64,000 nucleotides of DNA from Clostridia bacterium (GCA_017549335.1 JAFYVB010000041.1:49552-113551), one strand, 5' to 3'. Counted from the stretch's first letter, positions 40,609 through 49,163 are shown. The notes: a model not told the origin generated them from the letters alone. A program made the numbers and translations.

Positions 40609-40821
40609 TCAGCAATCGCAGCCGGTCACGGTATAACCGTCGTCCTCAACGGCCTTTTTGAGCACTTCGCAGGAGACTTCCTGAGCGAGGGTAACGACCG
40701 CTTTCTTTTCTTCCAGACTGACGGAAACGTCGCTCACGCCTTCCACGGCCTTCAGCGCCTTTTCCACGTGCGCAACGCAGCGCATGCACATCATGCCTTC
40801 TACATACAGGGTTTTGGTCAT
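40609..40821 (-). CDS. copZ: Possible free CopZ from an internal start in copA
   Basis: In frame with copA, an ATG at 40821 is preceded 7 bases earlier by GGAGGT (40829-40834). Translation from here would give a 70-residue CopZ-type copper chaperone, TKTLYVEGMMCMRCVAHVEK, with the CxxC Cu-binding site MMCMRC. Most relatives carry copZ as a separate gene after copA, so the site may be a leftover start of a copZ that became fused when the stop codon between them was lost, or a working dual-start design. Whether both products are made cannot be told from the sequence. Confidence 0.55.
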   Translation of the reverse strand: MTKTLYVEGMMCMRCVAHVEKALKAVEGVSDVSVSLEEKKAVVTLAQEVSCEVLKKAVEDDGYTVTGCDC

Positions 40822-43125
40822 TTGAGGTACCTCCGTTTTTGTTTTATTCTGATCCCGCTTTTCAAAAAGAAAATCGGGAAGGGGGAGCAGCTTGCGTTTG
40901 TTTGCCTTTTGCTTTTTCCGGGGATGAAACAGATTAAGACGCAGGGCGTTGGATACCACGCAGAAGCTGGACAAACTCATGGCGGCAGCGCCCAGCATGG
41001 GATTCAGGCCGATACCCCAAAGGGGGATGAGGGCACCGGCTGCAACGGGGATGCCGATGCAGTTGTAAAAGAATGCCCAGAACAGATTTTCGCGGATGTT
41101 TGTGAGCACGCTTCGGGAAAGACGGATGGCGGTGACCACGTCCGAAAGGGAGGAGGACATCAGCACCACGTCGGCGGCATCCAGCGCCACGTCTGCACCG
41201 GCACCGATGGCAATGCCAACGTCTGCGCGGGTCAGCGCGGGGGCGTCGTTGATGCCGTCGCCCACCATGGCAACTTTGCCGTGTTCCAGCAGACGGCGGA
41301 CAACTTCTTCTTTATCGCCGGGCAGCACGTCGGCAACAACGGCGTCTATGTGCGCGTGCAGCGCGATGACGCCTGCGGTGCGGAGGTTATCGCCGGTGAG
41401 CATAATGGGCTGAATGCCCATTTCACGCAGAGCATCCACGGCGTCTGAACTATCGTTTTTAATGGTATCGGCAACGCCGATGACGCCCAACAGCTTTCCG
41501 TCATGGGCAAAGTAGAGGGGAGTGGCGCCGATGACAGACAGCTTTTCGCCCCATTTCAGGGCTTCTTCTGTCATCAGATTTTTCTCCTGCATCAGCGCGG
41601 CGTTGCCGGCGTAGGCTTCTTTGCCGTCTACGATCGCTCTTACGCCGTGTCCCGGCAGAGCATGAAAGGAAGAGGGCTGGGAAACGGGTACCGGCCATGC
41701 TTTTGCAGCCTTCATAATGGCCTTTGCGAGGGGGTGCTCGCTGCCCGATTCAACGGAAGCAGCCAGGGATAAAAGATCGTGTGAGCCGGATGCGGTACAA
41801 GGCAGAATGTCGGTGACTGTAGGTTCGCCGGTAGTGACGGTACCTGTTTTGTCAAGGACGACGTACTGCACCTGGCCTGCGGCTTCCAGCGCGGCAGCGG
41901 TTTTAAACAGAATGCCGTGTTTCGCGCCCACACCGCTGCCCACCATGACGGCGACAGGGGTGGCAAGCCCCAGCGCGCAGGGGCAGCTGATGACCAGCAC
42001 GCTGATGGCGCGGGTGAGCGCATAGCCGAAGGTTTGCCCTGCCCCAAGCCAGATCAGCAGCACGATGAGAGAAATGCACATGACCGTGGGCACGAAAATG
42101 CCCGAAACCTTATCCGCCAGTTTGGCGATGGGCGCCTTGGAGGAAGCGGCGTTTTCAACCAGTTGAATGATCTGATTCAAAACGGTATCGCCGCCCACGT
42201 GAGTGGCTTTGCAGTGCAGGGCACCGTGACCGTTGAGGGTGGCTGCGCTGACACGGCTGCCCGGCGTTTTATCAACCGGAAGGCTCTCGCCTGTGAGCGC
42301 TGCTTCGTTGACGGCGCTTTCACCCGAAAGCACAATGCCGTCGGCGGGGAAGCTCTCGCCCGGACGCACGATGAATATGTCGTCAACGCAAAGCGCTTCG
42401 GCGGGGATCAGCTCTTCTTTGCCGTCGCGCAGTACATGGGCTGTGCGCGGGGAGAGATCCATCAGCGCTTTGATGGCGTTGGTGGCCTTGCCCTTGCTCT
42501 TTGCTTCCAGCATTTTGCCCACGGTGATCAGCGTCAGGATCATGGCGGCGGATTCAAAATACAATTCGTGCAGGCCGTGGGCTCCGGCATCGCCGACAGC
42601 CATGGAGATCAGCACTGCTGTGCTGTAAGCAAAGGAAGCGCCGCTGCCTATGGCCACCAGCGTATCCATGTTGGGCGCTTTATGCAGCAGTCCTTTGAAG
42701 CCGTTGATGAAAAACGGACGGTTGATCACCATGATCACAGCGGCGAGGATCATTTGATAAATCGCAAGGGCAAGAGGACTGTCCGCAAAGGCTTTGGGGA
42801 GCGGCCAATGCCACATCAGGTGCCCCATGGATACGTACATCAGAGGCAGCAGAAGGCAAAGGGAGGCGATCAGCCGACGCACCAGCGCGGGGGAGCGGTC
42901 ATCCTCCAAGGTTGTTTTAACAGCCTCGCTTGCACCGTAACCGATGCGGCATACGGCCTCGCAAATGGCCTTAGCATCGGCAGGCGCCCGGAAATCAACG
43001 GTCATGGAGTGGGTCAAAAGACTCACCGACACGCTGTTTACGCCGTCGACTCCTCTCACGGCTTTTTCTACATGGGCGCTGCAGGCGGCGCAGGTCATGC
43101 CTGTGACTGAAAACGTACGCTGCAT
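40609..43125 (-). CDS. copA: Copper-exporting P1B ATPase with N- and C-terminal HMA domains
   Basis: An 838-residue Cu+ export ATPase. An N-terminal heavy-metal domain has GMTCAACSAH near residue 8. Membrane segments and the actuator domain (VNEAALTGESLPVDK) follow, then the intramembrane CPC in ISCPCALGLATP near residue 385, the phosphorylation site DKTGTVTTG near residue 425, the HP motif SEHPLAKA and the hinge GDGINDAPALTRADVG near residue 650. After the last helix a basic linker (RKKQKANKRK) leads to a second heavy-metal domain (VEGMMCMRCVAHVEKA, residues 769-838) that looks like CopZ. An internal ribosome binding site and ATG lie at the start of this domain. AGGAGGGG precedes the ATG. 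Second gene of the csoR operon. Confidence 0.95.
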   Translation of the reverse strand: MQRTFSVTGMTCAACSAHVEKAVRGVDGVNSVSVSLLTHSMTVDFRAPADAKAICEAVCRIGYGASEAVKTTLEDDRSPALVRRLIASLCLLLPLMYVSMGHLMWHWPLPKAFADSPLALAIYQMILAAVIMVINRPFFINGFKGLLHKAPNMDTLVAIGSGASFAYSTAVLISMAVGDAGAHGLHELYFESAAMILTLITVGKMLEAKSKGKATNAIKALMDLSPRTAHVLRDGKEELIPAEALCVDDIFIVRPGESFPADGIVLSGESAVNEAALTGESLPVDKTPGSRVSAATLNGHGALHCKATHVGGDTVLNQIIQLVENAASSKAPIAKLADKVSGIFVPTVMCISLIVLLIWLGAGQTFGYALTRAISVLVISCPCALGLATPVAVMVGSGVGAKHGILFKTAAALEAAGQVQYVVLDKTGTVTTGEPTVTDILPCTASGSHDLLSLAASVESGSEHPLAKAIMKAAKAWPVPVSQPSSFHALPGHGVRAIVDGKEAYAGNAALMQEKNLMTEEALKWGEKLSVIGATPLYFAHDGKLLGVIGVADTIKNDSSDAVDALREMGIQPIMLTGDNLRTAGVIALHAHIDAVVADVLPGDKEEVVRRLLEHGKVAMVGDGINDAPALTRADVGIAIGAGADVALDAADVVLMSSSLSDVVTAIRLSRSVLTNIRENLFWAFFYNCIGIPVAAGALIPLWGIGLNPMLGAAAMSLSSFCVVSNALRLNLFHPRKKQKANKRKLLPLPDFLFEKRDQNKTKTEVPQMTKTLYVEGMMCMRCVAHVEKALKAVEGVSDVSVSLEEKKAVVTLAQEVSCEVLKKAVEDDGYTVTGCDC

Positions 43126-43136
43126 TTTTCCCCTCC

Positions 43137-43457
43137 TTATTTCAGTTTTTTGATGAGATCCACGGTTTCGGCGATCACGGTTTCGTCACCGCTTTGGATC
43201 TTTTCGGTTACGCAGGTTTCAAGGTGATCCTGCAAAATGATATAGCCAAAGGATTGCAAAGCGCTTTCCACGGCAGAAATTTGCGTGAGAATATCGCCGC
43301 AGTAGCGGTTGTCATCCAGCATGTTGCCAATGCCCGATAATTGACCGATCATGCGGTTCAGGCGGTTTTGCAGGACTTTGAGGGTTTCGGGATCGCGGGG
43401 GGTATGCTTGCGGCGGGTGCAGGCGGAACAAGGAGAATTCGGAGTGTTTTGATTCAT
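43137..43457 (-). CDS. csoR: Copper-sensing repressor CsoR
   Basis: A 106-residue CsoR/RcnR-family repressor. The helix bundle begins LQNRLNRMIGQLSGIGNMLDD, and the Cu-binding triad is in place: Cys in NRYCGDILTQ near residue 53, and His and Cys in QDHLETCV near residues 78 and 82. Copper binding should release the repressor. GGAGGAAGT precedes the ATG. The N-terminal 20 residues are an extra Cys-containing tail. Its own promoter carries the matching palindrome, and copA begins 11 bases downstream. Confidence 0.93.
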   Translation of the reverse strand: MNQNTPNSPCSACTRRKHTPRDPETLKVLQNRLNRMIGQLSGIGNMLDDNRYCGDILTQISAVESALQSFGYIILQDHLETCVTEKIQSGDETVIAETVDLIKKLK

Positions 43458-43495
43458 ACTTCCTCCAAGACGGTCGAGATGAAATATCCGTAACG

Positions 43496-43524
43496 ATTAT
43501 ATACCCCTATGGGGTATGTGTCAA
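43496..43524 (-). promoter_or_regulatory. csoR-copA promoter with CsoR operator in the spacer
   Basis: On the minus strand TTGACA (43519-43524) and TATAAT (43496-43501) are 17 bases apart. The spacer is filled by the palindrome ATACCCC-TAT-GGGGTAT (43501-43517), the G-tract type known for CsoR. Bound CsoR would block RNA polymerase directly. Confidence 0.8.
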
Positions 43525-43590
43525 ACGGAAGAATTAAATAGAAAATGAATAATAATTAGTAAGAAAGCACAAAAAATTTTTCTGAAGGTG

Positions 43591-43619
43591 TTGATATTTC
43601 GCAAAAAACCCCTTATAAT
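43591..43619 (+). promoter_or_regulatory. Sigma-A promoter of the ABC importer operon
   Basis: TTGATA (43591-43596), 17-base spacer, TATAAT (43614-43619). The 60-base leader before the ATG at 43686 contains a possible GTCGG/CCGAC stem. Confidence 0.75.
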
Positions 43620-43685
43620 GAAATCAATAAAAAAAGTCGGCCGTACGGTTAATGGACCGACAATATGAATCGGAGGTTTGTTCGT

Positions 43686-44720
43686 ATGAAGAAACTGATT
43701 TCTCTGGCTCTCGTTATCATGATGCTGCTTGGCTGCGGCAGTGCTCTGGCCGTCAACGAAGACGTGACCGGCACCGTGCTGTGCTATACTTCCATGTATC
43801 AGTTTGTTATTGATATGATGGATGCGAAGCTGAAGGAAGAATTCCCGAACCTGACTCCCGGCAACGGCGAATCCTTCTTCTTCTATGGCGGCACCGGCAA
43901 CCTGCAGAACAAGCTGGCCGGCGAGCGCGAAACCGGCACTCTGGGCTGCGACATGATGCTGGTAGCCGACCCCTCCTACTGCCTGGAACTGAAGGAAGAC
44001 GGCTGGCTGCATTCTTTCGAGTTTGAAAATGCCGATCAGCTCCGCTTCCCCTATGACGAAGAGGGCTACTGGTATCCCGTGCGCGTTTCCAACATGGTTC
44101 TGGCTTACAACCCCGAGCTGAAGACCCCCGATCAGCTGCCCAAGACCTTCAAGGAATTCGCTGAAGATCCCGCTCTGAAGGGCCGCATCTCCATGTCCAA
44201 CCCCCAGACCTCCGGCACTGCGTTGGCCTCCATCGCCGCTCTGTCTGAAAAGTACGGCTTCGAATACTTCGATGCTCTGGGCGCTAACGACGTGATGATC
44301 GAGTCCGGCTCTGTTGCTCAGGCGAAGCTGGAAACCGGCGAGTGCGACGTGATCATGATTCTGGAAGAGTCCATCCTGCAGAACCGCAAGGAAAAGGGCT
44401 CCAAGCTGGCTTGCCTGTATCCTGAAGACGGCAACATCGTAATTCCCTCTGCCGTGATGATCGTTGCTGAAGAAAAGTCTGCCAACGTGAACACCGAAGC
44501 CTGCGAAGCCATCGCCAACTGGCTGCTGTCCGAAGAAGGCCAGGCCTACGTTGTTCAGGGCTACATGCATTCTGTTCTGACCAACTTCCCCGAAATCCCC
44601 TATGATTCCATCGCCACCGAACAGGTCATCGACAACGACATGGGCGTTGACTGGGAGCGCTGCTACAAGGAAATCATCACTCTGCGCAACGAATTCGCGC
44701 AGCGCGTAACCGTTAAGTAA
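43686..44720 (+). CDS. ABC transporter substrate-binding protein (Fe3+/AfuA type)
   Basis: A 344-residue solute-binding protein. The N-terminal signal ends with MMLLGC, a plausible lipobox with Cys at residue 17, so it is probably a lipoprotein. The fold resembles the Fe3+/AfuA group (VLCYTSMYQFVIDMMDAKLKEEFP, LGCDMMLVADPSYCLELKEDG, VRVSNMVLAYNPELKTP, SNPQTSGTALASIAAL). The pair of tyrosines that bind iron in FbpA (YY near the C-terminal lobe) is not evident, so iron may not be the ligand; sugar phosphates or 2-aminoethylphosphonate are alternatives. The start at 43686 follows GGAGG. Codon use is strongly biased, as in abundant proteins. The following two genes encode permease and ATPase. Confidence 0.82.
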   Translation: MKKLISLALVIMMLLGCGSALAVNEDVTGTVLCYTSMYQFVIDMMDAKLKEEFPNLTPGNGESFFFYGGTGNLQNKLAGERETGTLGCDMMLVADPSYCLELKEDGWLHSFEFENADQLRFPYDEEGYWYPVRVSNMVLAYNPELKTPDQLPKTFKEFAEDPALKGRISMSNPQTSGTALASIAALSEKYGFEYFDALGANDVMIESGSVAQAKLETGECDVIMILEESILQNRKEKGSKLACLYPEDGNIVIPSAVMIVAEEKSANVNTEACEAIANWLLSEEGQAYVVQGYMHSVLTNFPEIPYDSIATEQVIDNDMGVDWERCYKEIITLRNEFAQRVTVK

Positions 44721-44730
44721 TCAAAAACGT

Positions 44731-44790
44731 ACTATCACCTGACAGATAGTATTTTCTGGGGGAAGCTGCCCGCGGACAGCTTCCCCCAAT
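44731..44790 (+). other. Two hairpins between the binding-protein and permease genes
   Basis: TACTATC/GATAGTA (around 44731-44752), followed by a strong stem of GGGGGAAGCTG with CAGCTTCCCCC (44759-44788). No good T-run follows the second stem. Such elements usually raise the level of the upstream binding-protein message over the permease. Confidence 0.6.
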
Positions 44791-44858
44791 CCCTATAACG
44801 ATGCCGTTTAGGTTACGTATTCCCCTGCTTCATGTTTCTTTACGAGGAGTGTACTTGT

Positions 44859-47354
44859 ATGCAGGTGCAAAGAGATCTTCAAACCCGCAACCAAGGCGAG
44901 CTGCGCTGCAAGCTCGTTCTGTTGATCGTTCTTTTGCTGGGCGCTGCCTTGATAGGCGCAGGCGTCTGGGGCATGGGAGAACTGGCAACTTCCAGCTTTG
45001 AGCAGGAGGGTGCATATGGTATCATTTATCAGCTGTCTCCCCAACTGAATAGTGTTTACGAAAAGGACATCCGGCCCTATATGGAGAAGCTGGATGCATC
45101 CACGCGCGAAACGGTGAATGCCAAGGCGCGTGAATTGCTGATCCTCAACTGGTCTGAACAGGCAAAAAGCGATCAGACCGCGCTGGTGGACAGCGTTCTT
45201 GCTTCTGAAAAAGATCCGGAAGCAGCCCAAATGAAACTTCTGGCGGTCTCCTATTCCATGGCCGGCCCCAAGGTTTCCTCCAAAGAAAAGAAAGTTCTGG
45301 CAGCCTTCAGCGATGCAGAGCGGGATGAATTCCGCTTGCAGGCGCTGGGAGCCATTGCAAATGATCAGGCCGAACTGCCTGAGGTGCTGGTCAGTGCCAC
45401 TGCGAAGGATGAGGGAATGGACAAAACAGCCAAGATCCTTCAATTCTTCCTGACCGCCGCCGATGCGGAAGGCAATTATCTGCCCAAGGAGATTATCAAT
45501 AACCTGAAGAAGGCCGCCCGATCGGCCAATGCCCGTCTCACAGCTTATCAGATGGCAGAAAAGGGCGAGATTAACTTTTTTAGTCAGTTAATTTTGTCCA
45601 ACACAAAGACTGTCGTTCTGGTTGGTATCACCATCCTGCTGGACGTGTTGCTGCTGTTCTTCCTGCTCAAGGCGGACGGCGGTTGGCAGCTGAGTTTCAA
45701 GTGGCTGATCATTCTGGCCATTATTGACTTCATGCTGTTGTTCCAGGTATTGCCCATGATCTATCTGGTGATCACAGCCTTCTTCCCTGAAGGCAGATTC
45801 ACCTTTGAGGTTTTCGCGCGTCTGTACACCTATCCCATGAATCAGGGCGCGCTGGTCAACACGCTGATCGCCGCCGGCGCCACCATGGTGCTGGGCACAT
45901 TGCTGGCCTTCCCGCTGGCCTGGCTGGTGGGCCGCACCAATATGTACGGACGGAAGTTCTTCCGCTCCCTGTTTGTGCTCACCTACATGGTGCCTCCCTA
46001 TCTGGGCGCCATGGCCTGGCTGCGCCTGCTGAATCCCAACGTGGGCACCATCAATGTAATCCTGCGCAGTCTGTTTGGTATGGGCGATACTCCCGGCCCC
46101 CTGAACATCTATACGCTGGGCGGCTTGATCTGGGTGCTGACGACTTTCTATTACCCCTACGCCTTCATTACCATCTCCCGTGCCATGGAGAAGATGGATC
46201 CTTCTCTGGAGGAAGCCAGCCGCATTTCCGGTGCTTCCCCGCTCATGACGGTGTTCAAGATTACGCTGCCCATGGCCACGCCTTCCCTGATCGCCGGTGC
46301 GCTGCTGGTCTTTATCTCTGCCGCCAGCTGCTATGGCATTCCTTCCATTATCGGTGCGCCGGGTAAGGTACATACCGTAACAACCCGAATCATCGAATAC
46401 ATGGGTTTGGGCGCTCGCGGTATCTCTGACGCTACGGGTCTGGCTGTGTTCCTGATGGCCATTGCCATGATCATCCTGTTCATCTCCGACTTTGTTATCG
46501 CCAAGAAGCAGTATATCACCGTGTCCGGTAAGTCCACCCGTCCCAATATCGTAGATCTGGGCAAGTGGCGCATTCCTGTGACAGCGATTGTTACGCTTTT
46601 TGCGGGCGTGGTGATTGTGCTTCCCTTCGTGACCATCCTGACCACCTCCTTCAAGCTGGATGTGGGCAAGAGTATGTTTGATCCCGCCAACTTCACCACC
46701 GAGAACTGGACTACCATCTTCTCCCGTACCGAAACCATTGCCTGCCTGAAGAATTCTCTGATCTTTGGCGTTGTGACGGCTACCATCGGTATCGTCATTG
46801 CCTGCACCATGTCCTATCTGCTGCAGCGCACCCGTATCAAGGGCCGCAAGATCCCGGACTTCCTCATCGCGCTGGGCTCCGGTACGCCTTCTGTGGTTAT
46901 CGCTCTGGGCCTGATCATGACCATGAAGGGCAACTTCGGTATCAATATTTATAACACGGCTTACATCATCATCGTGGCCTATCTGGTCAAGTATCTGATG
47001 ATGGGCATGCGTACTGTGGTGTCCGCCATGAGCCAGATACACGTATCGCTGGAGGAATGCTCTCAGATTTCCGGCGCCAGCTGGGTAAAGACGATGCTGA
47101 AGATTACCGGCCCGCTGATTTTCCCCTCCATTGCTGCCGGCTGGTTCCTGATCTTCATTCCCAGCTTCTACGAGCTTTCTATGACGACGCTGCTGTACTC
47201 CAATTCCACCAAGACCATCGGCTTCCAGCTGTATGAGTACTGGACGTTTACCAACCAACCGCAGGCCTGCGCCATGGCGTTTGGCATCCTGATCATTGTA
47301 ATTGTGCTCAACTTTGTTCTCAACCGCCTGACTAAGGGAGAATTCTCCATCTAA
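44859..47354 (+). CDS. ABC permease with two fused transmembrane domains and a large N-terminal domain
   Basis: An 831-residue permease. Two binding-protein-dependent transport domains are joined in one chain, as in FbpB: the first EAA motif EEASRISGAS lies near residue 455, the second EECSQISGAS near residue 735. The first 200 residues are unusual. One N-terminal helix (VLLIVLLLGAALIGAGVWG) is followed by about 190 residues, mostly helical and outside the membrane (EKDIRPYMEKLDASTRETVN, LAAFSDAERDEFRLQALGAI), before the first core helix near residue 260. This part may contact the substrate-binding protein. GAGGAG precedes the ATG at 44859; the frame extends 9 codons further. Partner of the flanking binding protein and ATPase. 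Confidence 0.85.
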   Translation: MQVQRDLQTRNQGELRCKLVLLIVLLLGAALIGAGVWGMGELATSSFEQEGAYGIIYQLSPQLNSVYEKDIRPYMEKLDASTRETVNAKARELLILNWSEQAKSDQTALVDSVLASEKDPEAAQMKLLAVSYSMAGPKVSSKEKKVLAAFSDAERDEFRLQALGAIANDQAELPEVLVSATAKDEGMDKTAKILQFFLTAADAEGNYLPKEIINNLKKAARSANARLTAYQMAEKGEINFFSQLILSNTKTVVLVGITILLDVLLLFFLLKADGGWQLSFKWLIILAIIDFMLLFQVLPMIYLVITAFFPEGRFTFEVFARLYTYPMNQGALVNTLIAAGATMVLGTLLAFPLAWLVGRTNMYGRKFFRSLFVLTYMVPPYLGAMAWLRLLNPNVGTINVILRSLFGMGDTPGPLNIYTLGGLIWVLTTFYYPYAFITISRAMEKMDPSLEEASRISGASPLMTVFKITLPMATPSLIAGALLVFISAASCYGIPSIIGAPGKVHTVTTRIIEYMGLGARGISDATGLAVFLMAIAMIILFISDFVIAKKQYITVSGKSTRPNIVDLGKWRIPVTAIVTLFAGVVIVLPFVTILTTSFKLDVGKSMFDPANFTTENWTTIFSRTETIACLKNSLIFGVVTATIGIVIACTMSYLLQRTRIKGRKIPDFLIALGSGTPSVVIALGLIMTMKGNFGINIYNTAYIIIVAYLVKYLMMGMRTVVSAMSQIHVSLEECSQISGASWVKTMLKITGPLIFPSIAAGWFLIFIPSFYELSMTTLLYSNSTKTIGFQLYEYWTFTNQPQACAMAFGILIIVIVLNFVLNRLTKGEFSI

Positions 47355-47370
47355 GAAAGGACAGATACAG

Positions 47371-48450
47371 ATGGCAACCGTAACAATTAAGCATGTCACA
47401 AAGGCCTTTGGCGACAACGTGGTGCTAAAAGAGTTCAACGAAACCTTTCGGGATGGCGAATTCGTAACGCTACTGGGTCCCTCCGGCTGCGGCAAAACCA
47501 CGATGCTGCGCATCATTGCAGGGTTTGAAAAGCCTTCAAGCGGCGAACTGTACATTGACGATCAGCTGGTTTCCGGCGGAAAAACCTTCGTTCCCCCTGA
47601 AAAGCGCAGCGTGGGCATGGTGTTCCAGTCCTACGCCGTATGGCCGCACATGAATGTGTTTGATAACGTGGCCTACCCGCTGACCATCAAGAAAACCCCC
47701 AAGGCTGAAATCAAGGAGCGTGTAGACAAGGTGCTGGAGATCGTTCATCTTTCCCAGTACGCGCAGCGCTTCCCCAATCAGCTGTCCGGCGGTCAGCAGC
47801 AGCGCGTTGCGCTGGCTCGTGCGCTGGTGGCGGCTCCCAAGCTCCTGCTGCTGGATGAACCGCTTTCCAATTTGGATGCAAAGCTCCGCGAATCCATGCG
47901 CTTTGAAATCAAAGAGATCCAAAAACAGCTGGGTATTACCGTTGTGTATGTAACCCATGATCAGACCGAGGCGATGGCGATGAGCGACCGCATTTTCCTG
48001 ATCAACCGCGGCGTGGTGCAGCAGTGCGACAGCCCTGAGAATATCTACAACCAGCCTGCCAACCAGTTCGTGGCGGACTTCCTGGGCAAGGTAGAGTTCT
48101 TCAAGGGCGAAGCCAAGGAAGGCAAGATCACCTTCCCGGCCATGTCCAATCAGTTTATTTCCTACGATGGGCCCAAGACCGGTCGCGTGGAAGTGGCAGT
48201 GCGCCCCGAGAATATTGAGTTCGTAGCGCCTGAAGAAGGTCAGCTGCGCGGCACACTGGAAGCGCAGTATTATCTGGGTGACGTGGATGACTGCCGTGTA
48301 CGTGTGGGCGATACGCTGGTGCGCGTGATTGCTCCCGGCCACGTCTTTAAGAATCTGAAGGATGGGCAGGAAGTAGGCCTGAACGTACGCGAATTCCTCG
48401 TATTCGATGACGACGGCATGCTGGAACAGCTTCTGCAGATCCAGACCTGA
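47371..48450 (+). CDS. ABC importer ATP-binding protein (FbpC/PotA type)
   Basis: A 359-residue ATPase with C-terminal TOBE domain. Walker A is GPSGCGKTTMLR near residue 38, the signature LSGGQQQRVALARAL near residue 136, Walker B LLLLDEPLSNLD near residue 158 and the switch His in YVTHDQTEAM near residue 192. The C-terminal 110 residues (YNQPANQFVADFLGKVEFF; RVEVAVRPENIEF) form the regulatory TOBE domain typical of Fe3+, polyamine and sugar importers. AAAGGAC precedes the ATG. Last gene of the importer operon; a terminator follows. Confidence 0.93.
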   Translation: MATVTIKHVTKAFGDNVVLKEFNETFRDGEFVTLLGPSGCGKTTMLRIIAGFEKPSSGELYIDDQLVSGGKTFVPPEKRSVGMVFQSYAVWPHMNVFDNVAYPLTIKKTPKAEIKERVDKVLEIVHLSQYAQRFPNQLSGGQQQRVALARALVAAPKLLLLDEPLSNLDAKLRESMRFEIKEIQKQLGITVVYVTHDQTEAMAMSDRIFLINRGVVQQCDSPENIYNQPANQFVADFLGKVEFFKGEAKEGKITFPAMSNQFISYDGPKTGRVEVAVRPENIEFVAPEEGQLRGTLEAQYYLGDVDDCRVRVGDTLVRVIAPGHVFKNLKDGQEVGLNVREFLVFDDDGMLEQLLQIQT

Positions 48451-48464
48451 TCGGACAAAAGAAA

Positions 48465-48497
48465 CCCTCTCCGTGAATCAGCGGAGAGGGCTTTTTT
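48465..48497 (+). terminator. Terminator of the ABC importer operon
   Basis: CCCTCTCCG (48465-48473) pairs with CGGAGAGGG (48482-48490), then a T-run (48492-48497). Confidence 0.88.
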
Positions 48498-49041
48498 ATT
48501 CGATGATGACCGTTCCCGTATTTCCGCTGCGCGCAGCTTCCAGAGCAGCGGCATAAAGCTTGCGGGCGATCTCCGAGGACATGGTGGCCCCGGATACGGT
48601 ATCCATGGACTCGGGCGTCTTTGCAGACCGAAGGGCGTCATTGATCTGCGGAATCCATTCGCTGGGGTGCGGGGTCATAGGGTAGTCTTCCCCGGTGGCC
48701 ATGCTTTTCCGTTTGTCGCCCTTCAGCGCATCGTACTCTACGTCCGACACCACGCCGTTTGAAACGGTCATTTTGAGATATTCTTTCCAGCCGTGCCCCT
48801 GACTCTGGGCATATTCATCGGAGACTTCGGTATGGTATTCGCCATCCTTCAGAGAGGGATCGCCTTGCGCGGGCATGGCAGAATCCTCAGGAAGGATCAT
48901 GGGGAGATCGGGCGTGTTGGACACCGCTGCGGAGGGAGATACGGAGGGGGATGCGGAGGGGGTGACCGTGGTATCCCGGGTGCAGGCGGTCAGGGAGGCG
49001 CTGCAGCAGAGAATGAGCAGAGTAATGATGATTCTTTTCAT
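48496..49041 (-). CDS. FMN-binding-domain lipoprotein, likely flavinylated
   Basis: A 181-residue exported lipoprotein with a lipobox LTAC (Cys at residue 20) and a low-complexity Pro/Ser/Ala spacer (residues 25-50). The FMN_bind domain follows (DGEYHTEVSDEYAQ, GWKEYLKMTVSNGVVSDVEYD). The motif DTVSGATMSS near residue 147 matches the pattern recognised by ApbE flavin transferases, with Thr153 as the likely FMN attachment point. It should carry covalent FMN outside the membrane and take part in extracytoplasmic electron transfer, but no ApbE or partner oxidoreductase is nearby. AGGAAGAGC precedes the ATG. Confidence 0.83.
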   Translation of the reverse strand: MKRIIITLLILCCSASLTACTRDTTVTPSASPSVSPSAAVSNTPDLPMILPEDSAMPAQGDPSLKDGEYHTEVSDEYAQSQGHGWKEYLKMTVSNGVVSDVEYDALKGDKRKSMATGEDYPMTPHPSEWIPQINDALRSAKTPESMDTVSGATMSSEIARKLYAAALEAARSGNTGTVIIE

Positions 49042-49121
49042 AGGGCTCTTCCTTTCGGCGATGTTGTGCGCAGTGCGCGTTTTCGCTGATAGTGTGGATG
49101 GAAGAGCAAAGAAATATACCG

Positions 49122-49152
49122 AAAAGCGGCCTGCAGTTTCCTGCAGACCGCC
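49122..49152 (-). terminator. Terminator of hsp20
   Basis: GCGGTCTGCAG and CTGCAGGCCGC arms (minus strand, 49151-49126) with a GAAA loop and a T-run. Confidence 0.8.
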
Positions 49153-49163
49153 TTTGATCGGTT

